Origin: Holophagales bacterium
GTDB taxonomy: Bacteria; Acidobacteriota; Holophagae; Holophagales; Holophagaceae
Length of the DNA: 15,345 nucleotides
NCBI GenBank assembly: GCA_031281385.1
Contig: JAITFL010000170.1
Coordinates: 1-15,345 of the forward strand
Direction: 5' to 3'
The position numbers and the translations under genes are program-made. How positions within the stretch are numbered: the first letter of the stretch is position 1; every line of letters starts with the position of its first letter. The notes under the pieces were generated by a model. That model had not been told where the DNA came from. It worked only from the letters and a program-made list of their open reading frames with translations, and searched no databases. Below are positions 1-6,676 of the stretch, piece after piece.

Positions 1-261
1 GGCATATTCTTCAAAGAGCAGGGGGCCGGAAGGCTGGCCGTGCTGCAGCCCGTGAAAGGCACCAGGGGCAAGGACATGAAGCTGCTCTACACGCTGCTGG
101 AGAAGCCGGAGAAGCAGAGGAAGGTGTTCCGCTTTTTCGACGTGGCGGCCCAGTCAATAAACGCCAGTTTCAGCAAACACTTTGGCGACCTGATAGCCAA
201 TGGGGGCAACGACAGGCCGCTCTATGGGCATTTCACTTGGGCAAGCGGGCCGCCGAAATGA
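1..261 (+). CDS. C-terminal part of an unrecognised, possibly phage-derived protein
   Basis: An open frame enters from the left edge and ends at TGA 259-261, so only the last 86 residues are visible and the true start lies outside the window. The protein is basic, with an early FFKEQGAGRLAVLQP stretch and a helical end around VFRFFDVAAQSINASF. It carries no motif that I can tie to a function. It could be the C-terminal half of a protein of the same family as the gene at 594-1289: that gene's intact part stops just where a segment like this one might be expected to continue. This pairing is an inference from architecture, not from an alignment. Codon use, with frequent AGG and few rare frame breaks, supports a real coding region. 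A small opposed ORF begins 5 bases downstream. Confidence 0.6.
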   Translation, partial: GIFFKEQGAGRLAVLQPVKGTRGKDMKLLYTLLEKPEKQRKVFRFFDVAAQSINASFSKHFGDLIANGGNDRPLYGHFTWASGPPK

Positions 262-266
262 ATGGA

Positions 267-554
267 TCAGCAAGAATTTATCGCGCTATAGATTATCGAG
301 TTGAGAATCACGTCGTCGCTAAATCCCTTCCTGGCCCTTTTTTCGGCCTCCGCATATTCTCTCTGCATCTGCTTTATGGCCACCTTGTTTGCAAGGTAGC
401 TTTTCAAGTTGTAGTCGGAGCCTTCAAATTCGATGTCGAAGTCCTCCCCCCACTCTGTAGCCAAGCGGATGAGGGTGTCAACTTTTTCGGTGTCAACCGT
501 CTCTATCGGGCCAAACCCATAAAGCGTGTCCACAGCGCACCCCTTCTTTTTCAT
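267..554 (-). CDS. Small acidic hypothetical protein (95 aa)
   Basis: This minus-strand frame runs from ATG 552-554 to TGA 267-269. The protein looks authentic: it is rich in Asp, Glu and Lys, has aromatic residues spread evenly, and contains an amphipathic helix-like stretch (VAIKQMQREYAEAEKRARK, about residues 58-76). I recognise no family. There is no good Shine-Dalgarno sequence ahead of the ATG, which lowers confidence. It lies opposed between two plus-strand frames, converging on the gene that ends at 261 and diverging from the gene at 594. A competing plus-strand frame (258-593) covers the same bases and has attractive start and stop geometry. Its product, however, is poor in acidic residues and rich in Val, Leu, Phe and His, as expected of an antisense shadow. 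A small phage accessory (moron-like) gene is a possibility, without direct support. Confidence 0.5.
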   Translation of the reverse strand: MKKKGCAVDTLYGFGPIETVDTEKVDTLIRLATEWGEDFDIEFEGSDYNLKSYLANKVAIKQMQREYAEAEKRARKGFSDDVILNSIIYSAINSC

Positions 555-593
555 CTTATCGGCATTTTGCCCAAAAACTTGAGGGAAATTTAG

Positions 594-1289
594 ATGGCTA
601 AATCCTTTGCCCCGACAAGCTCATGGGGCCTCACTGTAGAGGCGACGGGCGACCAGATTTTCTCGCTCCCTCAGTTTGTGGGGAAGATAACCACATTCAA
701 AGACGCCAACGGCAACGTCACGGGACAATCAGGCACGTTGCGCCCCATGCTCCACAGGGTTGTCGCCAACACTATGAACATGGTGGCAATGAGCGCACAG
801 GAAGAAATTGTCGAGCGCATGGGCAGAGACCTCACCATAAGGAACAAGTCTTTCAAGGGCCGGTTCCCTTCGTTCATACAGAACCAAGTAAAGATAACCC
901 AGTGGGCCAACGCAAAGAACTTCCCCAACGCAGACGTGCAGCTAACTGTTGATACGCAGCCCACTCAATCCAACAGGGGCGGCACGCCGCTCATACTCAA
1001 TGTTCTCTCGGGCGGCCTGCTCAGAAGGCCCTTCGTTGGGAAGCGGGTGGCAATGCCAATATCAGCCAACACTAGGCAGGGCGGCACATTTGAGGGCAAG
1101 GTGCAGACCCGCTTCCGCTGGGATCGCCTTATAGCCCTTCCCGTAGGAATAGCTATAATTCAAAATTGCATGGACGCGATTTTGAATTGGAGATGGAATT
1201 GGAATAAGACCAAGCAAAATACCCACAATCGGCATTTGATACCAGATTGCGTTCAAATTGCATTTGAACGCTCACGCCAAAGTTTTTGA
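594..1289 (+). CDS. Phage structural-like protein, C-terminally truncated and fused to repeat sequence
   Basis: ATG 594 is preceded by GAGGGA (581-586) with a 7-base spacer, a sound ribosome-binding site. Residues 1 to about 182 look like a normal protein with a helical basic segment (MLHRVVANTMNMVAMSAQEE, 52-71) and a Gly/Thr/Arg-rich half ending in QTRFRWDRLI (171-180). This resembles minor tail or other virion proteins in general character, but I cannot name a family. From about residue 186 the frame runs into the inverted-repeat cluster. The remaining ~45 residues (Trp, Asn and Gln rich) are encoded by hairpin DNA, and the stop codon (1287-1289) lies inside the third hairpin. The protein is therefore probably truncated, with an accidental tail. 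It converges on the BNR gene. Confidence 0.6.
   Translation: MAKSFAPTSSWGLTVEATGDQIFSLPQFVGKITTFKDANGNVTGQSGTLRPMLHRVVANTMNMVAMSAQEEIVERMGRDLTIRNKSFKGRFPSFIQNQVKITQWANAKNFPNADVQLTVDTQPTQSNRGGTPLILNVLSGGLLRRPFVGKRVAMPISANTRQGGTFEGKVQTRFRWDRLIALPVGIAIIQNCMDAILNWRWNWNKTKQNTHNRHLIPDCVQIAFERSRQSF
1157..1188. repeat. Inverted repeat 1 of a four-hairpin cluster
   Basis: The arms at 1157-1169 (AATTCAAAATTGC) and 1176-1188 (GCGATTTTGAATT) are reverse complements with one mismatch, which would be a U-G pair in RNA, around a 6-base loop. It lies inside the reading frame starting at 594 (residues 188-199). A short direct repeat, GAATTGGA, occurs twice just after it (from 1184 and 1196). Confidence 0.75.
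1249..1271. repeat. Inverted repeat 2 of a four-hairpin cluster
   Basis: Perfect 10-base arms, GCGTTCAAAT (1249-1258) and ATTTGAACGC (1262-1271), flank a 3-base loop TGC. The word TTCAAA next to TTGC is shared with the first hairpin, which suggests the two are related. It also lies within the 3' part of the truncated phage-like frame. Confidence 0.8.
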
Positions 1290-1322
1290 AAAAGCTGGGA
1301 AACCCAGCATTTTCAAAAACTT
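1280..1322. repeat. Inverted repeat 3, long near-perfect hairpin
   Basis: Two 20-base arms (1280-1299 and 1303-1322) pair with a single mismatch around a 3-base AAA loop. The base of the stem is A/T rich and the top is GCTGGG/CCCAGC. The stop codon of the phage-like frame (1287-1289) sits in the left arm. Its place between convergent genes makes a bidirectional terminator possible, although a T run directly after the stem is lacking. Confidence 0.85.
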
Positions 1323-1344
1323 GCGGGCGCCGGTTCTCGTCGCC

Positions 1345-1386
1345 TTCATACCGATTTGCAACCGTTTGGTTGCAAATCGGTATGAA
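1345..1386. repeat. Inverted repeat 4, perfect 19-bp hairpin
   Basis: Perfect 19-base arms (1345-1363 and 1368-1386) surround a 4-base loop GTTT. The tip reads AACC-GTTT-GGTT and the body contains GATTTGCAA/TTGCAAATC. It ends 37 bases beyond the stop codon of the BNR gene, so it may terminate or protect that transcript. No poly-T tract follows on either strand, which argues against a classic intrinsic terminator. I saw no second copy elsewhere in the window. Confidence 0.88.
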
Positions 1387-1423
1387 ACCAGCTGTGGGCA
1401 TGGTCCAACGCTATGTAGGCAAA

Positions 1424-4400
1424 CTACTTGAACATTGGGTCAGGCTGGATTGTGAGCCTGTGCGAGCCTACTTCTTTATCGTCCACCAACAGGGTGACCT
1501 TATAAGTTCCTATGTCCAGTTGCGGGGCGCGTCCAAAGCGGCCGCCCTGCCCTGCAGCACCACCGCCGGGCCTGCCACCTTGGCCCGCTTGGCTGGGCAC
1601 GTCGCGAGTGAGACCCCAGAACATCTTTTGGAGACCCGATTTGGTGCCGCCGGCCAACGTCGCCACCGTATTGCCTTCAAGGTCTTTGATTACCAAGCTG
1701 GCCTTGCCCGCATCAGACTTCAGATAGTAGTATAAGTTGACGCCGATTGGCGGGTTGTCCGCCCTGTTTGGCGAACCTGTTGTGTCGCCGCGCCTGTAGT
1801 ATCGGTTCCATTTGACCACCGAAGCCGGTTCAAACAGATGGGCGGCTTTGTCGAACGTCTCTGGCTTGAACTCCTTCATCGGATAGATGTCGGCGATGTA
1901 GATGCCGCGCCCGTAGGTTCCTATCGCCATTTCGCGGTCTCTGGCTTGTATGGCCAAATCCTTTACGATGACGTCCGGGGCCGAAGTGGAGAATGGAATC
2001 CAATTTTTCCCTCTGTCGTATGTAAGGTAAATCCCGCATTCTGTGCCGAGATATAGCACATCGGGGTTTGCCGGGTCTTCTTCCACGTCATAGACGGGAA
2101 GGTTCATTCCCCTAGAAATGTCCTCCCAAGTTTTGCCAAGGTCTTTTGTCGCATACAGGTATGTTTTGTCTTCGCTGTGGGTTCTATAGCCACTGAACGC
2201 CACATAGCAAGTGTTTTCGTCATGTCTGCTTGGCACCACGCGTTTTACCCACCTGTCGTATGGGATCACAGCACCCTTCGCGTCTTTCTTGAGCGCACCC
2301 TTTGAATCATAGAACTGGTCGGTGATATTAGTCCAAGTGACGCCATTGTTGGTTGAAAGCTGCACATTGCCATCATCGGTTCCCACCCAGAACAGCCCTG
2401 GCTTCTTGGGTGATTCAGCAAAGGTATAGATCGTTGCGTACTGCAGATTTGTCTTTTTGGAAAGCTCTATGCGCTCGGCATTGTTCTTTGACAAGTCGGG
2501 GCTGATGGTTACAAAGGTGCCAGTTTCGCCGCGGGTCGGAGACCTATGGACGAATTGGGAGCATATATAGACGATCCCGGGGTTGTGCGGCGACAGGACA
2601 ATGGGGGCCGCCCACTGATATCGTTGGAACGGCAGGCCCCTCGCCGTTTCTTCCGGCGTGGTGCGCTTGGCAATGGGCAGTGTTTCGCCGTTTCGCACGT
2701 TCATGCGGCTGGAATTGCCAAATTGGCTCTCATAATAGACGAATTCGGGGTTCCACCAATCGCGGACTGCATAGAACCCGTCTCCTGATGGCAGGTATAG
2801 CCAGTCTGTTGGGTATATGCCATATTGGTTCCTGTTCTGGGATGGCCCAAGCCACGACCCATTGTCCTGTGTCCCGCCCATGACATTGTAAGGCTGTTCG
2901 CTGTCCACCGAAATGTTGTAGAACTGCTGGGCCCTGATGGTATATTTTTCGGTCCATGTTTTTCCGCCGTCCCATGTTTCGCTCGCCGCCCCATCATTCG
3001 CGCTAAGGATGTGGTTAGAGTTCAGCGGATCAACCCATACTGTGCGGTGGTCAACGTGCGTTTTCCCGGTGCCATCCCATCCGGTCACGGCAAACGTCTT
3101 GCCGCCGTCCTTTGAAACAGTCGTATTGGTGTCGGGGCAGTAAAGCACCATGTCGTTGTTGGGGTCAAAAATGATGCGCCCATAATAGCCGCCCTCGGTT
3201 TGGTTTACCTGTGCGCTGCCTCCTGTGTGGCTGTACTCAGTCATGCGCTTCCAAGTTTCGCCTTGGTCTTCCGAACGATACACAACACCATTCCTGACCA
3301 CAGGGGCCATGTTCCTGAACACGTCCGCGTATAGAATTTCCAGCGCGAGGCGATTTAACACTTGGTACCGCCCCTTGGTGGCTTCCGATTCAGGCTCTTT
3401 TTGCAGCTTTTCGACCTCGGCTATCGAAGTCATCAGCGTTTCGTCTTTGGGGTAAATGCGCTTGGCAGTCTGCTGCAACTTTTGCATGTCAATGCCGTTT
3501 TTGGTCAAAAAATCTTTGTCCGCTATGCAATCGTTCAAAACATTCATCAAGTCTGCTTCTCTTTCAACGGTTGGCGGAGCAAAGTTGACTATTTTTTTCA
3601 AATCGGGATGAATGGCGTATTTTTTAAATAAATCAAAATTGCTATTGTTTTTATAAATCTGGCCCATTCTAAAATTATTTCCGCCCTCGGTTTGGGCAAG
3701 CCCTAAATGAACGCCTTCATCTAGCCTTGCGCTTATAATCTTTGGATTTTTCTCATAGATCGTGAGGCCAGTGCGCCCAAGCTCGCTACCGACTGGCAGG
3801 CCCGATGTCAGTTTTTTCCACGTTGCCCCGCCATCTGTGGTCTTATATAGGTCATTGCCAGCGTGCCTGTCATTGTAAGTCCAAGTTCGCCTGAAGGTCT
3901 TGTGCGAAGCGGCTATGATAATGTTGGAATTGGTGGGATCCATGACAAAATCGCTGACGCCGCGGTCTTTCATTGGAAAAACATTCGTCCAAGTCTTTCC
4001 GCCGTCCGTGGTTTTATAAAGTCCACGCTGGCTGGTCGTATCGTTGTCGTACAGTGCGCCTAACGTGGCTACATATACAATGTCAGGGTTTTTGGAGTCA
4101 ATTTCAATTTTTGTGACGTAGTGGCTTTTTCCCAATCCAACGCTAGTCCATGTCTTGCCAGCGTCAAGGGACTTCCACACACCATTGCCGTGGGCGCTGG
4201 ATCGGGCGTACATCGGCTCGCCAGTGCCAAGGTATAGAATATTGCTGTCCGATGGCGCAATGGCCATCCACCCCATGCTTTGGTTGCCATATTTTTCAAA
4301 TATCGGCTCAAAAGAATCGCCGCCATTTTCGGTTTTCCATACGCCGCCACTGGCCGCAAGCGCATAGTAGGTAGTGTTTTGCCCCTTGGGGACAGCAAAC

Positions 4401-4564
4401 ATGGCTATCCTGCCGACAAAATTTGTCGGGCCGATCCACCGCCAAGAAAACTGATTTAGGTCTTCTGGCTTTAGCGCGCTCTGCCCTGCCGCTGGGAGCG
4501 AGCCGATGATGAGGGCCAAGGGAGTTAGGGCGCCCAACAAAAAATGGCGCATGGTTTTGTTCAT
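1424..4564 (-). CDS. Secreted multi-blade BNR/Asp-box propeller protein (glycosyl hydrolase-like, VPS10/sortilin-like)
   Basis: The 1046-residue product starts at ATG 4562-4564 behind a strong AGGAG (4570-4574, 5-base spacer). A signal peptide is clear: basic start, hydrophobic 8-26, cleavage near AAG-QS. About ten Asp-box motifs of the S/T-x-D-x-G-x-T-W type follow, for example at 131-139, 184-192, 241-249, 430-438, 483-491, 529-537, 736-744, 805-813 and 847-855. They indicate one or two beta-propellers. The opening WRWIGPTNFVGRI and the repeated GGVWKT pattern are typical of large secreted proteins often labelled glycosyl hydrolase or photosystem-assembly-factor-like. Their substrate is generally unknown, and I see no catalytic residues to claim. 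Residues ~283-425 form a helical, lysine-rich, AT-rich insertion. A Gly-rich linker (992-1014) interrupts a C-terminal beta domain that resembles the FlgD-like ends of such proteins. Confidence 0.9.
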   Translation of the reverse strand: MNKTMRHFLLGALTPLALIIGSLPAAGQSALKPEDLNQFSWRWIGPTNFVGRIAMFAVPKGQNTTYYALAASGGVWKTENGGDSFEPIFEKYGNQSMGWMAIAPSDSNILYLGTGEPMYARSSAHGNGVWKSLDAGKTWTSVGLGKSHYVTKIEIDSKNPDIVYVATLGALYDNDTTSQRGLYKTTDGGKTWTNVFPMKDRGVSDFVMDPTNSNIIIAASHKTFRRTWTYNDRHAGNDLYKTTDGGATWKKLTSGLPVGSELGRTGLTIYEKNPKIISARLDEGVHLGLAQTEGGNNFRMGQIYKNNSNFDLFKKYAIHPDLKKIVNFAPPTVEREADLMNVLNDCIADKDFLTKNGIDMQKLQQTAKRIYPKDETLMTSIAEVEKLQKEPESEATKGRYQVLNRLALEILYADVFRNMAPVVRNGVVYRSEDQGETWKRMTEYSHTGGSAQVNQTEGGYYGRIIFDPNNDMVLYCPDTNTTVSKDGGKTFAVTGWDGTGKTHVDHRTVWVDPLNSNHILSANDGAASETWDGGKTWTEKYTIRAQQFYNISVDSEQPYNVMGGTQDNGSWLGPSQNRNQYGIYPTDWLYLPSGDGFYAVRDWWNPEFVYYESQFGNSSRMNVRNGETLPIAKRTTPEETARGLPFQRYQWAAPIVLSPHNPGIVYICSQFVHRSPTRGETGTFVTISPDLSKNNAERIELSKKTNLQYATIYTFAESPKKPGLFWVGTDDGNVQLSTNNGVTWTNITDQFYDSKGALKKDAKGAVIPYDRWVKRVVPSRHDENTCYVAFSGYRTHSEDKTYLYATKDLGKTWEDISRGMNLPVYDVEEDPANPDVLYLGTECGIYLTYDRGKNWIPFSTSAPDVIVKDLAIQARDREMAIGTYGRGIYIADIYPMKEFKPETFDKAAHLFEPASVVKWNRYYRRGDTTGSPNRADNPPIGVNLYYYLKSDAGKASLVIKDLEGNTVATLAGGTKSGLQKMFWGLTRDVPSQAGQGGRPGGGAAGQGGRFGRAPQLDIGTYKVTLLVDDKEVGSHRLTIQPDPMFK

Positions 4565-4679
4565 GGTGTCTCCTAAAAAAATGGTAGATGGCTAAGGGCA
4601 TGCCGCCCCATACAAATGGATTGGCATAGAACCCTTTTGTTGAGGCTATTTTAGAAAAGCGATAGAGAGGATCGAAAGT
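4565..4679. other. Intergenic gap between galE and the BNR gene
   Basis: These 115 bases carry the ribosome-binding site of the BNR gene (AGGAG, 4570-4574, minus strand). There is a TAAAAT-like hexamer on the minus strand further upstream, without a matching -35 box. A short GC dyad (GGGC-ATGCC-GCCC, around 4598-4610) is present. I see no convincing terminator for galE, so read-through from galE into the BNR gene is possible. Confidence 0.4.
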
Positions 4680-5669
4680 TCAGCGGCCATAACCACCCGG
4701 ATGGGATTTTCTCCATGCCCAAGCACTTTGGATTATGCCTTCTAGGCTTGGGCATTTTGGCTCCCAGCCTAGTTCGGTCTTTATCTTTTCGCTGGAAGCC
4801 ACCAGCACGGCCGGATCGCCTGCCCGCCTAGGCTCTTCTATTGTTGGTATGGGGTGCCCCGTCACACGGCGGGCCGTCTCTATCACTTCTCTGACGCTAA
4901 AGCCACGGCCATTGCCCAAGTTGTAAGCCAGTCTAAGCGGAGCCTCGCTGCCGGAAATTTTCTTTAGCGCCAACAGATGCGCGTCTGCAAGGTCGGCCAC
5001 ATGGACGTAGTCTCTAACGCAAGTCCCATCTGGCGTTGGATAGTCTGTGCCAAAGAGCCTTAGGGAAGGCATCTTCCCCAATGCAACGTCCAGAGCCAGC
5101 GGTATCAAGTGCGTCTCGGGGCTATGATCTTCTCCCAATTTTTCAGAACATCCAGCGGCGTTGAAATACCTCAGACATACACACGACATGCCGTGGATTT
5201 CGGACATCCATTTAAGTGCGCCCTCCACCAGCAGTTTGGAGTATCCGTACACGTTGACCGGCTTTTGAGGATGGGCCTCGTCTATGGGCGAATACTCAGG
5301 GTCGCCGTAGGTGGCCGCCGTGCTGGAGAATATAAAATGCCTGACCGAGTGGGCTGCCATAGCATCAAGCAGCACTAAGGTCTTTGACGTGTTGTTCACA
5401 AAAAAGCGCCCCGGGTTTTTCATGCTCTCGCCCGCTTCTATAAACGCGGCAAAGTGCATGACGGCGTCGAAGCGCTTTGATGAAAATATCTTTCCCAAAA
5501 GCTCCCCATCGCCGCAGTCCCCCTGGACAAAGGTGGCGTCGGGGTGCAACGCCTCCACGTGCCCCTTGACCAGGCTGTCCAAAACCGTCACTTGATGGCC
5601 ATCGCGGACAAGCAGGTCGGCAGCGTGGCTTCCGATAAAGCCTGCCCCCCCCGTCACAAGAATGTGCAT
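4680..5669 (-). CDS. galE: UDP-glucose 4-epimerase
   Basis: This enzyme interconverts UDP-glucose and UDP-galactose in the cytoplasm using bound NAD, feeding the Leloir pathway and glycan synthesis. The 329-residue protein has the full extended short-chain dehydrogenase layout. The Rossmann motif GGAGFIG is at 7-13, the DNA/D-rich nucleotide region follows, FSSTAATYG (114-122) supplies the catalytic Ser/Thr, and the YxxxK pair is Tyr141-Lys145 (YGYSK). RYFNAAG (167-173) and the RDYVHVADLADAH segment (219-231) are also typical of GalE. Length is normal for the family. The start ATG (5667-5669) has a G-rich Shine-Dalgarno (GGGGGGA, 5675-5681). It shares a 106-base divergent control region with the EamA gene. 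Other UDP-sugar epimerases of the family are possible, but the match to GalE is close. Confidence 0.93.
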   Translation of the reverse strand: MHILVTGGAGFIGSHAADLLVRDGHQVTVLDSLVKGHVEALHPDATFVQGDCGDGELLGKIFSSKRFDAVMHFAAFIEAGESMKNPGRFFVNNTSKTLVLLDAMAAHSVRHFIFSSTAATYGDPEYSPIDEAHPQKPVNVYGYSKLLVEGALKWMSEIHGMSCVCLRYFNAAGCSEKLGEDHSPETHLIPLALDVALGKMPSLRLFGTDYPTPDGTCVRDYVHVADLADAHLLALKKISGSEAPLRLAYNLGNGRGFSVREVIETARRVTGHPIPTIEEPRRAGDPAVLVASSEKIKTELGWEPKCPSLEGIIQSAWAWRKSHPGGYGR

Positions 5670-5775
5670 ATCGTTCCCCCCAACCGGCCAAAGACGTGCC
5701 GCATTTGTTCGCGCCCTATTACCCTAGCCGTGTTTCTAGTGTATTCTACTTATCGCTGTAGTGAGAGAGTTTTGA
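5670..5775. promoter_or_regulatory. Divergent control region between galE and the EamA gene
   Basis: The two genes start outward from these 106 bases, so promoters for both must lie here. I could not assign -35 and -10 boxes with confidence. The plus-strand gene has a purine run GAGAGAG (5763-5769) as a weak ribosome-binding site, and galE has a G-rich one (5675-5681). Confidence 0.5.
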
Positions 5776-6639
5776 ATGAACAAATTTGCACCGATCTTTG
5801 CAGGCGTTGGATACGCGACCATCTTTGGATTTTCGTTTCTGGCTTCCAAAAGCGCCCTAGAAAAATTGAACCCATTTGAATTGCTCTTTTTGCGTTTTTC
5901 CTTTGCCACCTTGATTTTTGTTTTGCTGGCCGCATTCAGGGTGATCAAGGTGTCATATAAGGGAAAACCCTTGGGCAGCCTGGCGCTGATATGCCTATTC
6001 CAGCCAATTTTGTATTTCGCCTGCGAGACCTTTGGCATACAGGAGTGTTCCACTAGCACGGCGGGCCTAGTGCTTGGTGCCGCCCCTGTGTTGGTGGCTT
6101 TTTTGGCGTGGATGATATTGGACGAAAAGCCCACCTGGGCCAGAACGATCAGCCTTTTGGTCTCCCTCAGCGGCGTGGCCTTCATAGCCCTCAACCTGAC
6201 TGGGGGCGAAAACACCTTTTTTGGCCTACTCTTACTGTTTGGGGCAATGGCTTCCGCCAGCCTATACAACGTGTTTTCCCGCAAATCGAGCAAGTACTTT
6301 TTGCCTACAGAGACAACTTTTGCCATGATGGCGTCGGGCATGCTAGTGTTTGGCTGCCTTGCATTCCTTAAAGGATCGCCAGGCTTGATTCAAAGAGCAT
6401 TGCCCGTGCTTCCGCCCATAGCCTATTTGGGCGGCCTATCATCGGTCGTGGCGTTTTTCTTGGTCAATTTCAACTTGAGCAGGCTAAAGGCCAGCCAGTC
6501 GTCTGTCTTTTCAAATCTCTCGACTGCTGTTTCTGTCGCGGCTGGGGTCGTATTCCGGGGCGAGGGCTTTGGCCTGCCCCAAGCTGCCGGGGCCGCGCTG
6601 ATACTAATAGGCGTGTGGGGGGCCAACCGCAAGCCATAA
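5776..6639 (+). CDS. EamA-family (DMT superfamily) inner-membrane transporter
   Basis: The 287-residue product is almost wholly hydrophobic, with about ten transmembrane helices arranged as two EamA repeats (roughly 6-140 and 148-283). Hallmarks are the opening FAGVGYATIFGFSFLASK, the end-of-repeat DEKPT (116-120) with the matching RGEGFG (261-266) in the second half, and a short basic tail (ANRKP). Members export metabolites such as amino acids or nucleotide-like compounds, but the substrate cannot be read from sequence. The start at ATG 5776 has a purine-rich stretch 6 bases upstream. It is divergent from galE and converges on the DUF5672 gene; an imperfect hairpin in the 35-base gap may stop both transcripts. 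A long opposite-strand frame (5736-6341) is a shadow of this gene. Confidence 0.88.
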   Translation: MNKFAPIFAGVGYATIFGFSFLASKSALEKLNPFELLFLRFSFATLIFVLLAAFRVIKVSYKGKPLGSLALICLFQPILYFACETFGIQECSTSTAGLVLGAAPVLVAFLAWMILDEKPTWARTISLLVSLSGVAFIALNLTGGENTFFGLLLLFGAMASASLYNVFSRKSSKYFLPTETTFAMMASGMLVFGCLAFLKGSPGLIQRALPVLPPIAYLGGLSSVVAFFLVNFNLSRLKASQSSVFSNLSTAVSVAAGVVFRGEGFGLPQAAGAALILIGVWGANRKP

Positions 6640-6640
6640 A

Positions 6641-6676
6641 AAAATTTGCCTTGTACCCACGCGACAAGCGGATTTT
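6641..6676. terminator. Candidate bidirectional terminator
   Basis: Arms at 6641-6654 and 6664-6676 can pair over 13 bases with one bulged C and two G-U pairs, including CTTGT/ACAAG next to a 9-base loop. The stem ends in AAAA on the left and TTTT on the right, as expected for a terminator that works in both directions between the convergent EamA and DUF5672 genes. The right arm overlaps the stop codon of the minus-strand gene. Confidence 0.4.

Larger units (their letters stand above)
1..1150. mobile_element. Possible edge of a prophage or phage-derived gene block
   Basis: The three reading frames here are compact and unlike the housekeeping genes further right. The gene at 594 has the look of a phage structural or minor tail protein and breaks down at about 1135-1155, where the inverted-repeat cluster begins. 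No integrase, attachment site or other clear phage hallmark gene is inside the window, so the call rests on general character and on the abrupt end of the coding similarity. The left boundary is outside the window. Confidence 0.35.

Noticed and set aside
258..593. Plus-strand frame with ATGA overlap and TAG directly before the next ATG
   Set aside because: The geometry is attractive, but the product is poor in acidic residues and looks like the antisense of the minus-strand frame 267-554. It is kept as an open question in the findings.
1286..1735. Plus-strand frame across hairpins and into the BNR gene
   Set aside because: It starts within a hairpin and then runs antisense to the Asp-box protein's conserved C-terminal part.
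5736..6341. Open minus-strand frame of 201 codons
   Set aside because: It lies antisense to the EamA transporter, which has a complete membrane-protein layout. The antisense product is basic and patternless.
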